From contig NZ_FQWC01000002.1 in assembly GCF_900129555.1 (NCBI RefSeq), positions 310,001 through 374,000 of the forward strand: a stretch of DNA of 64,000 bases, read 5' to 3'. The number at the start of each line of letters is the position of its first letter. Positions within the stretch are counted from its first letter, which is position 1. Below are positions 29,884-38,491 of the stretch, piece by piece. The translations under genes and the position numbers were made by a program. This DNA is from Flavobacterium defluvii (GTDB lineage: Bacteria > Bacteroidota > Bacteroidia > Flavobacteriales > Flavobacteriaceae). A model generated the notes under the pieces. That model was not told the DNA's origin. It did no database searches and saw nothing but the letters and a program-made list of their open reading frames with translations.

Positions 29884-30573
29884 ATGGAAAAAATAATTCA
29901 AATAACGGCAGGTCGCGGACCTGCAGAATGCACTTGGGTTGCTGCCCAAGTGCTCAAAAAAGTTTTGGAAGAAGCACAGGATCAGAATTTAGATGTGGTT
30001 TTACTCCAAAGAGAGAAAGGAGAAGAAAACGGAACTATAGAAACTGCATCTATTTCTGTAAAAGGTAAAAATGCAGATAGTTTTGTAAAATCATGGATTG
30101 GAACGATTCAATGGATTGGTCAGAGTCAGTTTAGGAAAATGCACAAACGTAAAAACTGGTTCATTGGCATTTTTGAAATCGAACAGCAGAAAAATGCATT
30201 TGTTTCAGAAAATGATATTCAGTATCAGGCTATGAGAAGTTCCGGTGCCGGAGGCCAGCATGTAAACAAAGTAAGTTCAGCAATTCGGGCAACGCATATT
30301 CCTACTGGAATTGCAGTTGTTGCTATGGACAGCCGTTCGCAGCATCAAAACAAAAAACTGGCAACAGAAAGATTATTAAAAAAACTAGAAGACGAGAAAT
30401 TAATTCAGCTTAAAAATCATGTTGGAAAACAATGGGAAAATCAACTCAATGTAGAGCGTGGAAATCCCGTGAGAGTTTTTACAGGAAGTGATTTTAAAAA
30501 GAACAAAATTGAAAAAAGTTACAAAGGAACTCGTCAGAAATTAAAAAACAATTTACGAAATGAAAACAACTGA
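29884..30573 (+). CDS. prfH: Peptide chain release factor H (PrfH)
   Basis: Release-factor-like protein of 229 aa that keeps the peptidyl-hydrolysis domain with the GGQ motif (residues 123-125, in SSGAGGQHVNKV) and lacks the anticodon-like stop-codon reading domain of RF1/RF2 (about 360 aa). Such factors are thought to release peptides from damaged ribosomes. The C-terminal tail is basic, as in other GGQ rescue factors. It starts 13 bp after rtcB and overlaps the next gene by 14 bp, so the three are translated together. Confidence 0.92.
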   Translation: MEKIIQITAGRGPAECTWVAAQVLKKVLEEAQDQNLDVVLLQREKGEENGTIETASISVKGKNADSFVKSWIGTIQWIGQSQFRKMHKRKNWFIGIFEIEQQKNAFVSENDIQYQAMRSSGAGGQHVNKVSSAIRATHIPTGIAVVAMDSRSQHQNKKLATERLLKKLEDEKLIQLKNHVGKQWENQLNVERGNPVRVFTGSDFKKNKIEKSYKGTRQKLKNNLRNENN

Positions 30574-31093
30574 TAAATACCTTTTTCAGGCTTTGGATAA
30601 CTATCCGTTTTGGCTTGAAGGGACTATAGAATCTTTAGATTATGCTCATTCTTACGATGATAAAAATACAATGGTTTTGTGCTTATATGGAAGAATTCAG
30701 GCAGAACAATTAATGAATTATGAAGAAGCAAAATCTTATTTTCAGCAAGCTTTAGCTATTAATATTCATGCTCTTGAAGTGTATCCGTATTATTTAAAAA
30801 CATTGATTTTAAATGAGGATTACGAGGAAGCTCTGAAATTAATTGATTTTGCTTTAACAGTAAAAGGAATCAACAAATCAGAGATTTATTTGAAGAAAGC
30901 AGTTCTTTTAGAAGCACAAAATGAATTTAAAAGAGCATTAAAAGAAATAAAAAATGCGAAACTTCATTTGTTGCAATTCAATTATGAATCTGATATTACT
31001 GATGTAGAGAAAAGGATTGAGAATAAAATTGATTTGCTGAAAAAAAAGAAAGAAAAGAAATCTAAAAAAGATTCTAAAAAGAAATCGAAATGA
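30560..31093 (+). CDS. TPR-like protein, third gene of the rtcB-prfH operon
   Basis: Unrecognised 177-aa soluble protein. It contains at least two TPR-like helix pairs (YEEAKSYFQQALAINIHALE near 55, and EDYEEALKLIDFALTVKG) and ends in a strongly basic tail made almost entirely of Lys and Ser (about 158-177), which could bind RNA. The start overlaps prfH by 14 bp, a sign of coupled translation. It may be an adaptor that brings RtcB or PrfH to ribosomes; this is inference from position and tail composition. Confidence 0.8.
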   Translation: MKTTDKYLFQALDNYPFWLEGTIESLDYAHSYDDKNTMVLCLYGRIQAEQLMNYEEAKSYFQQALAINIHALEVYPYYLKTLILNEDYEEALKLIDFALTVKGINKSEIYLKKAVLLEAQNEFKRALKEIKNAKLHLLQFNYESDITDVEKRIENKIDLLKKKKEKKSKKDSKKKSK

Positions 31094-31114
31094 TTTTTTT
31101 ATTAAGTACCATTT

Positions 31115-31218
31115 CCTGCAAGGTTTTCAAAACCTTGTAGGTTTGTTATTTAAGTTTCAATATTATTTACTAAGAAAAAAAAGAAAAAATACCTACAAGG
31201 TTTTGAAAACCTTGCAGG
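31115..31218. repeat. Pair of 28-bp inverted repeats between converging genes
   Basis: Bases 31115-31142 and 31191-31218 are exact reverse complements (28 bp) separated by 48 bp of AT-rich sequence. Each arm is itself palindromic around CAAGGTTTT/AAAACCTTG. The pair lies between the TPR gene (forward) and the thioesterase gene (reverse) and could end transcription from both sides. A related arrangement with a different sequence occurs at 52210-52299. Confidence 0.9.
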
Positions 31219-31225
31219 ACGTAGT

Positions 31226-31972
31226 TTATTTCCAATGTAATTCAAGCGCAAAACAGGTTTTATCACCTTTTGTAATGCTGAAAGTTGTAGCAGAGTTATC
31301 CTCGTTTTCACTTTCGTGAATAACAACCTGATCTTTTAAAGAAAGTTCTTTTAAAAAGTTCATTTCGAAGCTTTTTACTTCTTGTTTTAAAATTCTTTTA
31401 GCATCAACATGATCTAGGCACCATTCGAGATATTTTACATTATTGGCGTGATTTACAATATCTAAATCTGATAAATAAACGGTTTTTTCGAACACTGATT
31501 CTTTTTCAAGATTGATATTGATTTTCGAAAATCCTTCGACAGTGGCTCTATTATCTGGAAATAATTCAAAATGTTCGTATGGCAGAGCTAAAGCTTCGGG
31601 ACGGCGTGCTTTGGTGTTAAAAACGGCCCAATAGGTTTCGCTTCCTACTATCTTTTTTCCGTTTACATACATTTCTAATGCACGTACAGAACGTGAATTT
31701 TCTAAACTGTTGATCCACGTTTTTACGGTTACAACATCCTGCCATTTTGGTAATGCTGTGATTTCAACGCGCATTCGGCTTAAAACCCAGGCCTGATCAA
31801 ATTCCTGCATATCAGTAAAGCTGATTCCGCCAACTTCAGAATGGGCTGCGGCAGTTAATTGTAAAAGGTTGCACAAATCAGTATATTTTAAGTAGCCGTT
31901 TGGCGTACACTGTGTGAAATTGATTTCCCAGTCTTTGCTTAAAACTGATGTGAAATTGGGAGATATTGGCAT
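31226..31972 (-). CDS. Acyl-ACP thioesterase family protein
   Basis: Hydrolyses acyl-ACP to free fatty acid, or acts on a related thioester. The 248-aa protein is a double hotdog fold of the bacterial FatA-like family: the first half has TDLCNLLQLTAAAHSE and SRMRVEITALPKWQDVVTV, the second has LDIVNHANNVKYLEW with the Asn/His pair expected of catalytic residues. Length is typical for bacterial members. It is transcribed with no close partner; miaA lies 81 bp upstream on the same strand. Confidence 0.9.
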   Translation of the reverse strand: MPISPNFTSVLSKDWEINFTQCTPNGYLKYTDLCNLLQLTAAAHSEVGGISFTDMQEFDQAWVLSRMRVEITALPKWQDVVTVKTWINSLENSRSVRALEMYVNGKKIVGSETYWAVFNTKARRPEALALPYEHFELFPDNRATVEGFSKININLEKESVFEKTVYLSDLDIVNHANNVKYLEWCLDHVDAKRILKQEVKSFEMNFLKELSLKDQVVIHESENEDNSATTFSITKGDKTCFALELHWK

Positions 31973-32053
31973 TTTTTAATTTTAGATTTTAGAGTGTTGA
32001 TTTTAGATTTTTTCCTTTGGAAAATAGAGCAAAGATGAAAGAGAAAAGACTTT

Positions 32054-32974
32054 TTACTTTAGAAGATTTTCTATGTAATTTATAATTTCTTTTCTATCTG
32101 TTGCGTAATCAAACCATTTTGTGTTTTCGTTTCGTTTAAACCACGTTAATTGTCTTTTGGAGAATCTACGTGTGTTTTTTTTGATTTCTTCTATTGCAAA
32201 AGGCAATGTGAATTCTCCATCAAAATAACTAAATAATTCTCTATAACCCACGGTTTGAAGTGCATTTAACGCTTTGTTAGGATAAAGTGTTTCTGCTTCT
32301 TTTAATAATCCTTCGTTCATCATGATGTCAACGCGCTGATTGATTCTACTGTAAATAATTTCTCTGTCGGCCTCTAAACCGATTAAAATAGGAGTGAAGT
32401 TTCTGTTGTTTTTCTTTTGATTTAGAAATGAAGAATATGGTTGTTGAGATCCGATACAAACTTCTACAAAACGCATCATTCGCTGCGGGTTTTGCAGGGT
32501 CTGCGGATTTTCTAAAGTTATTTTTTGATAATATTCGGGATCTAAATTTTTCAGTTGTTCTTGAAGATATTCAATTCCTAATTTTTCATAGTTTGAATTT
32601 ACTTCAGCGCGGACTTTTGGATCGATTTCAGGAAATTCGTCAAATCCTTTTAAAATCGCGTCAACGTATAATCCTGAACCGCCAATAAGAATCACAAAAT
32701 CATTGGTTTGAAATAATTCTTCGATTTTGGCTAAAGCTTCTTTTTCGTAATCGCCAACGGTGTAATTTTCAAAAATAGATTTATTTTGAATGAAATGGTG
32801 TTTAGCTGAATTTAATTCTTCCTGACTTGGAACTGCGGTTCCGATTGTCATTTCTTTAAAAAACTGACGACTGTCGCAAGAAACGATTTCGCATTTAAAA
32901 TGTTGTGCCAAAGCAATACTCAAGGCTGTTTTGCCTATAGCTGTTGGTCCGACAATGGTAATTAGGTATTTCAT
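32054..32974 (-). CDS. miaA: tRNA dimethylallyltransferase
   Basis: Adds a dimethylallyl group to A37 of tRNAs that read UNN codons. The 306-aa protein begins MKYLITIVGPTAIGKTALS with the P loop GPTAIGKT (9-16), then CDSRQFFKEMTIGTAVPS (DSRQ substrate motif), GGSGLYVDAIL, and the late ALQTVGYRE motif. All are characteristic of MiaA. The start codon directly follows an interspersed repeat element on its upstream side. Confidence 0.97.
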   Translation of the reverse strand: MKYLITIVGPTAIGKTALSIALAQHFKCEIVSCDSRQFFKEMTIGTAVPSQEELNSAKHHFIQNKSIFENYTVGDYEKEALAKIEELFQTNDFVILIGGSGLYVDAILKGFDEFPEIDPKVRAEVNSNYEKLGIEYLQEQLKNLDPEYYQKITLENPQTLQNPQRMMRFVEVCIGSQQPYSSFLNQKKNNRNFTPILIGLEADREIIYSRINQRVDIMMNEGLLKEAETLYPNKALNALQTVGYRELFSYFDGEFTLPFAIEEIKKNTRRFSKRQLTWFKRNENTKWFDYATDRKEIINYIENLLK

Positions 32975-32979
32975 ATTTT

Positions 32980-33126
32980 TTAGCCCAGATGGAAATGGAA
33001 ACCCCGGACTTATATTTGTTGTATTTTTTTGGTGTAAAAGAGCGACCAGCGGAAGCTCCTTTTATGCCTTAAAAAATTACAAATATAAGGAGGAGTTGGA
33101 ATGTACAGCTGGATTAGCTTCTAAAA
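32980..33126. repeat. Interspersed palindromic element filling the miaA-channel gap
   Basis: About 147 bp that exactly fill the space between two reverse-strand genes. One end reads TAGCCCAGATGGAAATGG, the other ends GCTGGATTAGCTTCTAA. Inside, TTATATTTGT pairs with ACAAATATAA, and a GAGC/GCTC hairpin sits at the centre. From memory these terminal words are those of a repeat spread through Flavobacterium genomes; no search was made. It shows no ORF. Confidence 0.7.
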
Positions 33127-33966
33127 TTAATTATTTGGCAGTTCTGTTCCGCATTCGTAACAATATTTTGCATTATCGAAATGGACTTGCGACTGACATT
33201 TTTTACATGTTTTTTTACCGCTTACAGAATTGTTTCTTAAACTGCTTTTGGCAAATTCGGCGGTTACGATTCCGGTAGGAACGGCAATGATTCCGTATCC
33301 TAAAATCATTACAAATGCAGCAATAAATTGTCCTAGTGGTGTTTGCGGCGAAATATCTCCGTAACCTACTGTCGTTAAGGTTACAATAGTCCAATAAATT
33401 GCCATTGGAATACTTGTAAAACCTGATTCGCGACCTTCAACCAGATACATTATTGTACCGATGATTACGGTGCTGATTAAAACAAAATAAATGAAAACGA
33501 GAATTTTTTCTTTACTGGCTTCAATGGCTTCTTTTAATTGCAGGGATTGATGGTTGATTTGCGGAATGTGCAAAATTTTGAATAATCTAAGAAAACGCAA
33601 TGCTCTGACAATCGATAAAATACTTGCACCCGGAAAAAATATCGACAAATACATTGGCAATACGGCCAGTAAATCGATGATTCCGTAAAAACTAAAAATA
33701 TATTTGACTGGTTTTTGAATGGATATTATCCTTAAAATATATTCTATTGTAAAAAATATTGTTATAATCCATTCACAGATGATTAACTGCTGATGATATT
33801 TAGAATTAATTCCCTGAACGGTGTCAAGCATTATTAATAGCACACTCAGTAAAATTAAACCTAAAAGTACTAAATCGAACATTCGTCCTAAAATGGTGTT
33901 GGTGCCATATAGTATGATTTTGACTTTTTCTCTAAAGATTTCGTATTGTGATTTTCTCTTTTTCAT
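33127..33966 (-). CDS. Voltage-gated-type potassium channel with C-terminal zinc ribbon
   Basis: Six-helix ion channel (279 aa). Helices S1-S4 lie in about 20-150, with the arginine-bearing S4 segment SIVRALRFLRLFKIL, and the pore has the K+ selectivity motif TTVGYGD around residue 205. S6 follows (FVMILGYGIIAVPTGIVT). The tail holds a zinc ribbon with Cys254, Cys257, Cys269 and Cys272 (CKKC and CYEC), which is not part of the minimal channel fold. It is an inner-membrane protein; gating signal unknown. Confidence 0.9.
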   Translation of the reverse strand: MKKRKSQYEIFREKVKIILYGTNTILGRMFDLVLLGLILLSVLLIMLDTVQGINSKYHQQLIICEWIITIFFTIEYILRIISIQKPVKYIFSFYGIIDLLAVLPMYLSIFFPGASILSIVRALRFLRLFKILHIPQINHQSLQLKEAIEASKEKILVFIYFVLISTVIIGTIMYLVEGRESGFTSIPMAIYWTIVTLTTVGYGDISPQTPLGQFIAAFVMILGYGIIAVPTGIVTAEFAKSSLRNNSVSGKKTCKKCQSQVHFDNAKYCYECGTELPNN

Positions 33967-33995
33967 ATCTTAAAGATAATGAAAGTTTTGTTTTG

Positions 33996-35357
33996 TTAAA
34001 AGTGCAGGATTTTTAAAGATTTACTTTTTCGAATGTAGTTTTGAATTATATTTTTTACATCACGATTATGCTGCATAGGAATTAAGATGTTTTTTAGGAT
34101 ATCTATATTGGTAATCTGGTAATTTAGATCGTAATAAGCATAGCCTTTATAAGTTCCGTTTTCGATTAAAATGGCGCTTCGTTCGTTTACATTTCGACCT
34201 CTGTCTATCAAAATCATACTTTTGTTATCAAAGCTATTTTCTGAAATGAACTGCTGAACTCTTAAATTGTAAATTTCGGAAGTGATTTCTCCAATGCAGG
34301 CACCGTCGCATTCTTTGATTTTATATTGAAAACATTCACTTTTGGTTTGGTATAAACCGGTTAGTTTTTGACACAAATGGTATTTTGCTGTGATTTTGAA
34401 AAGCGCATTTTTTCCTTCCTGCAAAGAGGCGTACGATGTAATTTCTTTTTTACGTCCGTCTGCTTTTTCAAGTTTTAGGTTAATATACCCGTTAGAATCT
34501 TTTTCGGCATATAGTGCAAAAGGAAAAATGGTTTTCTTTTGGGAACGATTGTACCGCGGGCGATTTATTTTTACTTCCTGGCTTTCTTTTAAAAGTGCTA
34601 TTAATTCGCTTCCGGTTTCATCATAAGTTATGGTAAAAACTTCAGCCTGAATTCTTTTGCTTTTGTTTGTGATTCCTGTAAAATGCTGATTTACCCTCTT
34701 TTTGATGTTTTGGCTTTTTCCAATATAAATTAAAGTACCGTCTTCTTTGTATATATAATAAACTCCTGTTTTTGCAGGCATTTGACTTAAAAGATCTAAG
34801 AACTTTGGCGCAATTCCTTTTTCGATCTCAAGTTTTATAAAATCTTTTACTATTGTTTTTTCTACATCTTTTTCAAGAAGCATTTTAAAAAGTTTAGTCG
34901 TTGCCATTGCATCTCCGCTGGCTCGGTGTCTGTCAGCCATTGGGATTCCGAGTGCACGAACGAGTTTTCCTAAACTATATGAAGGCTGTTCTGGAATTAA
35001 TTTCTTGGCCAATTCGACTGTGCAGAGGGTTTTGGCTTCAAAATCGTAGCCTAAACGTCTAAATTCGGTTCTAAGGATTCGGTAATCAAAAGAGGCGTTG
35101 TGAGCAACAATAACGCAGTCTGAAGTGATTTCGATTATGCGTTTTGCAATTTCGTAAAACTTAGGAGCAGAACGCAGCATAGCGTTATTGATCCCGGTTA
35201 ACTTTACTACGAAAGGCTGAATCGGGATTTCAGGATTGACAAGGCTTATGAATTGATCAACTACTTCATGCCCATCAAATTTGTAGATAGCGATTTCGGT
35301 AATTCCCTCTTCATTAAATTGTCCTCCGGTTGTTTCTATGTCAAGTATTGCGTACAT
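33996..35357 (-). CDS. DnaQ-like exonuclease fused to a GIY-YIG (UvrC N-terminal-like) nuclease
   Basis: The likely start is the ATG at 35357, giving MYAILDIETTGG; a start at 35381 would add only eight residues made from a repeat. The 453-aa protein has an N-terminal 3'-5' exonuclease domain (DIETTG at 5-10, AHNASFDYRILR, and HRASGDAMAT) and a GIY-YIG domain from about 190 (TGVYYIYKEDG, LIYIGKSQNIKKRVNQHF), then a region like that in UvrC with conserved cysteines. The combination occurs in Cho-type and polymerase III epsilon-like proteins. A role in nucleotide excision repair is inferred. Confidence 0.9.
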   Translation of the reverse strand: MYAILDIETTGGQFNEEGITEIAIYKFDGHEVVDQFISLVNPEIPIQPFVVKLTGINNAMLRSAPKFYEIAKRIIEITSDCVIVAHNASFDYRILRTEFRRLGYDFEAKTLCTVELAKKLIPEQPSYSLGKLVRALGIPMADRHRASGDAMATTKLFKMLLEKDVEKTIVKDFIKLEIEKGIAPKFLDLLSQMPAKTGVYYIYKEDGTLIYIGKSQNIKKRVNQHFTGITNKSKRIQAEVFTITYDETGSELIALLKESQEVKINRPRYNRSQKKTIFPFALYAEKDSNGYINLKLEKADGRKKEITSYASLQEGKNALFKITAKYHLCQKLTGLYQTKSECFQYKIKECDGACIGEITSEIYNLRVQQFISENSFDNKSMILIDRGRNVNERSAILIENGTYKGYAYYDLNYQITNIDILKNILIPMQHNRDVKNIIQNYIRKSKSLKILHF

Positions 35358-35361
35358 ATTC

Positions 35362-35455
35362 AATGTCAATGTCAATTTCAAAAATCAATGTCAATTTCAA
35401 AAATCAATAGTGAAAATTGAAATTTGCAATTGTTATTGTAATTGTCATTGAAAAG
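35362..35455. repeat. Degenerate TCAATGTCAATT repeats
   Basis: Two direct copies of TCAATGTCAATTTCAAAAA are followed by a partly complementary stretch with AATTGTCATTG, so the segment can fold back on itself. A similar tract lies on the other side of the four-helix-bundle gene at 35815-35863. Confidence 0.7.
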
Positions 35456-35803
35456 TTATCTTTTATTTAGTATCATTTTTGATGAAATTGCGATTAATTG
35501 TTCTACTTCGATTAGAAGTTTATTCCTTTTGCTGTCATCACCTTCTTTAATATAATCTAGTATTTTTAATGAGTTTCTAGATTCTTTTAACTCTTTTACA
35601 ACTAATGAAACTTTAAACACAAAATCTTTATCCGTTATCGTTCCTTGTGCTTCTCCAAAATTTAAAGAGGCGCTTCCAGATGATCTAATTAATTGATTTT
35701 TATAATATTCATTTTCAAATAGTCTTTCTAATTGTCTTGTAAAGAAAATACATTCTCCAGCAAATCGAACTAATCGATCTTCAAAATTGAATATTTTTTC
35801 CAT
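35456..35803 (-). CDS. Four-helix-bundle (S23/IVS) protein
   Basis: A 115-aa helical protein of the family named after ORFs found in 23S rRNA intervening sequences, usually four helices that form pentamers. Motifs: FEDRLVRFAGECIFFTRQL, QLIRSSGSASLNFGEAQG and VVKELKESRNSLKILDYI, all standard. Here the gene is not inside an rRNA gene but in a chromosomal gap between short AT-rich repeat tracts on each side. Biochemical function is not established. Confidence 0.9.
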   Translation of the reverse strand: MEKIFNFEDRLVRFAGECIFFTRQLERLFENEYYKNQLIRSSGSASLNFGEAQGTITDKDFVFKVSLVVKELKESRNSLKILDYIKEGDDSKRNKLLIEVEQLIAISSKMILNKR

Positions 35804-35863
35804 TTAAATTTTCCCATTTTAAAAATTGATATTGATTTTTGCAATTGTAATTGATATTCAAAA

Positions 35864-36520
35864 TCAACGACCGCCAAAAATGCTGCTTCCAATGCGAACC
35901 ATTGTGCTTCCGCATTCTATTGCCAATTGATAATCTCCAGACATTCCCATTGAAATAATTGTAAAATCTTTAATGTCTTGTGATTTTTGGATTGAATCAA
36001 AAATGTTTTTTAAATGGGTAAATTCTTTTTTAATCTGGCTTTGGTCTTCGGTAAAAGTGGCCATTCCCATTAAACCTAAGATACGAATATTTTTTAACTC
36101 TTTAAACTCTGCAGAAGTTAAAAGTTCATTTAGTTCATTTTCGTCTAAACCAAATTTAGATTCTTCCTCGGCAATATAAATTTGAAGAAGACAATCTATA
36201 ATTCTATTATTTTTTAAAGCTTGTTTATTGATTTCCTGCAATAATTTCAAACTGTCAACGCCATGAATTAAAGTCACATAAGGCGCCATAAATTTGACTT
36301 TATTGGACTGAACATGACCAATCATATGCCATTGAATGTCTTTTGGCATTTGTTCCCATTTTTCAGTCATTTCCTGGATTTTGTTTTCTCCAAAGATGCG
36401 TTGGCCAGCTTCGTAAGCCTCCATCAAATCTGAAACAGGTTTTGTTTTTGAAACGGCTACAAGAGTAACATGTTCTGGTAAAGTTGCTTTAATTGTATTT
36501 AAATTCGATTGAATCGACAT
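35864..36520 (-). CDS. YggS family PLP homeostasis protein
   Basis: Pyridoxal phosphate-binding protein that keeps PLP levels balanced. The 218-aa single-domain TIM barrel has the PLP lysine in LVAVSKTKPV (near residue 25), then FGENKIQEM, WHMIGHVQSNK and the phosphate-binding end SMGMSGDYQLAIECGSTMVRIG. Length matches the family. It follows the hydroxybutyryl-CoA dehydrogenase gene by 11 bp on the same strand and is probably cotranscribed. Confidence 0.95.
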   Translation of the reverse strand: MSIQSNLNTIKATLPEHVTLVAVSKTKPVSDLMEAYEAGQRIFGENKIQEMTEKWEQMPKDIQWHMIGHVQSNKVKFMAPYVTLIHGVDSLKLLQEINKQALKNNRIIDCLLQIYIAEEESKFGLDENELNELLTSAEFKELKNIRILGLMGMATFTEDQSQIKKEFTHLKNIFDSIQKSQDIKDFTIISMGMSGDYQLAIECGSTMVRIGSSIFGGR

Positions 36521-36531
36521 GGTATTTCTTT

Positions 36532-37419
36532 TTATAAAAACTGCTTAGAGATTTTCTCTGCTTTTTTGCTTTCACTATAATCATAAAAACCTTCACCAGA
36601 TTTTACTCCCAATTTTCCGGCTCTTACCATATTTACTAATAATGGGCAAGGAGCGTATTTTGGGTTTTTGAAACCTTCGTACATAACATTCAGAATTGCC
36701 AAGCAAACATCAAGACCAATAAAATCAGCCAATTGAAGAGGTCCCATTGGGTGTCCCATTCCTAATTTCATAACGGTGTCAATTTCATAAACTCCGGCAA
36801 CACCATTATATAACGTTTCGATTGCTTCGTTTAGCATTGGCATTAAAATTCTGTTGGCTACAAAACCAGGATAATCGTTTACTTCAACCGGAACTTTACC
36901 TAGTTTTTCAGATAAATCCATGATGATTTTAGTAACTTCATCGCTAGTGTTATATCCGCGGATGATTTCGACTAATTTCATAATTGGCACTGGATTCATA
37001 AAATGCATTCCGATAACACGCTCAGGATGTGCTACAACTGAACCAATTTGTGTAATTGAAATTGAAGATGTATTAGTTGCTAAGATAGTATTGTGAGAAC
37101 AAGCTTCATTTAGCTGTTTGAAAATGTTCAGTTTTAATTCTACGTTTTCTGTTGCAGCTTCGACTACCAAATCAACGCCAACAACACCGTCTTTAATATC
37201 TGTATAAGTAATAATATTGGTAATTGTTTTGGTAACGTCCTCCTGTGTAATTGTTCCTTTTGCCAGCATGCGATCTAAGTTTGCGGCAATAGTTGCCATT
37301 CCTTTGTCTAAAGATTTTTCAGAAATGTCGATTAGTTTTACAGTAAATCCGCTTTGTGCAAATGTGTGAGCAATTCCGTTACCCATTGTTCCTGCACCAA
37401 TTACAGCTATAGTTTTCAT
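36532..37419 (-). CDS. 3-hydroxybutyryl-CoA dehydrogenase
   Basis: NAD(P)-dependent oxidation or reduction of 3-hydroxyacyl-CoA (295 aa). The Rossmann motif GAGTMGNGIAHTFAQ begins at residue 7, and the catalytic histidine is in HFMNPVPIMKLVEI. The C-terminal helical domain has NDYPGFVANRILMPMLNEA and GVKSGEGFYDY. It is a single-function dehydrogenase with no hydratase domain. It could work in fatty-acid or butyrate metabolism. It is the first of two closely spaced reverse-strand genes, with the YggS gene 11 bp downstream. Confidence 0.93.
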   Translation of the reverse strand: MKTIAVIGAGTMGNGIAHTFAQSGFTVKLIDISEKSLDKGMATIAANLDRMLAKGTITQEDVTKTITNIITYTDIKDGVVGVDLVVEAATENVELKLNIFKQLNEACSHNTILATNTSSISITQIGSVVAHPERVIGMHFMNPVPIMKLVEIIRGYNTSDEVTKIIMDLSEKLGKVPVEVNDYPGFVANRILMPMLNEAIETLYNGVAGVYEIDTVMKLGMGHPMGPLQLADFIGLDVCLAILNVMYEGFKNPKYAPCPLLVNMVRAGKLGVKSGEGFYDYSESKKAEKISKQFL

Positions 37420-37509
37420 TTTGTTTTGGTATTTAATTTTTAAAAGTTAAGGTTTAAAGAGGCTTTTCTGCCAGCTTTAAACCTTAAAAATAATGAGTTA
37501 TATTTTTTA

Positions 37510-38475
37510 TTATTTATCGAAACAATCAATAATCTGATAGGCTACGCGCAATGCGTCGGTAGCTTGTTCAAGGGTTACAACCGGAGTTGTGTTGTTATTT
37601 ATAGCATCTGCAAACGAATTTAACTCGTCTAAGATTGCATTGTTTTGTTCAACGTCTGGATTAGTAAAATAGATTTGTTTTTTTACACCTTCGGCGTTTT
37701 GCAGAATCATATCAAAATCTCCCGGAACTTCAGGCGCATCTTTCATACGAACTACTTCGCATTTTTTTTCTAAAAAGTCAACAGAAATGTAAGCGTCTTT
37801 CTGAAAGAAACGTGACTTTCGCATGTTTTTCATTGAAATTCTGCTTGCTGTTAAATTCGCAACACAGCCATTTTCAAATTCGATTCGGGCATTGGCAATA
37901 TCCGGAGTTTCACTAATAACCGAAACACCGCTTGCATTAATATTTTTTACTTTAGATTTTACAACACTTAAAATAGCATCAATATCATGAATCATTAAAT
38001 CCAAAACAACAGGAACGTCTGTACCACGCGGATTAAACTCAGCCAAACGATGTGTTTCAATAAACATTGGGTTTTCGATCATGTTTTTGGTCGCAATAAA
38101 AGCAGGGTTAAAACGCTCAACATGACCAACTTGTCCTTTTACGTTGTGTTCTTTTGCTAAAGCAATAATTTCTTCAGCTTCTTCAACCGTATTGGCAATT
38201 GGTTTTTCAATAAAAATATGTTTTCCTGATTTAATCGCCACTTTTGCACATTTATAATGTGAAAGTGTAGGAGTAACAATGTCAATCACGTCGACAGCGT
38301 GAATAAGTTTTGCAATTGTGCTGAAGTTTTTATAGCCAAATTCTTTTGAGATTCTTTCGGCATTTTCCTGATTTTCGTCGTAAAATCCAACTAATTCGTA
38401 TTTGTCAGATTGTTGTAATAAGCGTAAATGTATTTTACCAAGATGACCAGCACCTAAAACTCCTACTTTTAACAT
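37510..38475 (-). CDS. Gfo/Idh/MocA family oxidoreductase
   Basis: NAD(P)-dependent oxidoreductase of 321 aa. The N-terminal Rossmann fold has GAGHLGKIHLRLLQQ (about 7-21), and the conserved EKPIANTVEEA contains the catalytic lysine region. The C-terminal alpha/beta domain follows with HDIDAILSVVKSKV. The substrate cannot be told from sequence. It stands apart, 90 bp upstream of the dehydrogenase on the same strand. Confidence 0.92.
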   Translation of the reverse strand: MLKVGVLGAGHLGKIHLRLLQQSDKYELVGFYDENQENAERISKEFGYKNFSTIAKLIHAVDVIDIVTPTLSHYKCAKVAIKSGKHIFIEKPIANTVEEAEEIIALAKEHNVKGQVGHVERFNPAFIATKNMIENPMFIETHRLAEFNPRGTDVPVVLDLMIHDIDAILSVVKSKVKNINASGVSVISETPDIANARIEFENGCVANLTASRISMKNMRKSRFFQKDAYISVDFLEKKCEVVRMKDAPEVPGDFDMILQNAEGVKKQIYFTNPDVEQNNAILDELNSFADAINNNTTPVVTLEQATDALRVAYQIIDCFDK

Positions 38476-38491
38476 GAGAATGTATTTTAAA

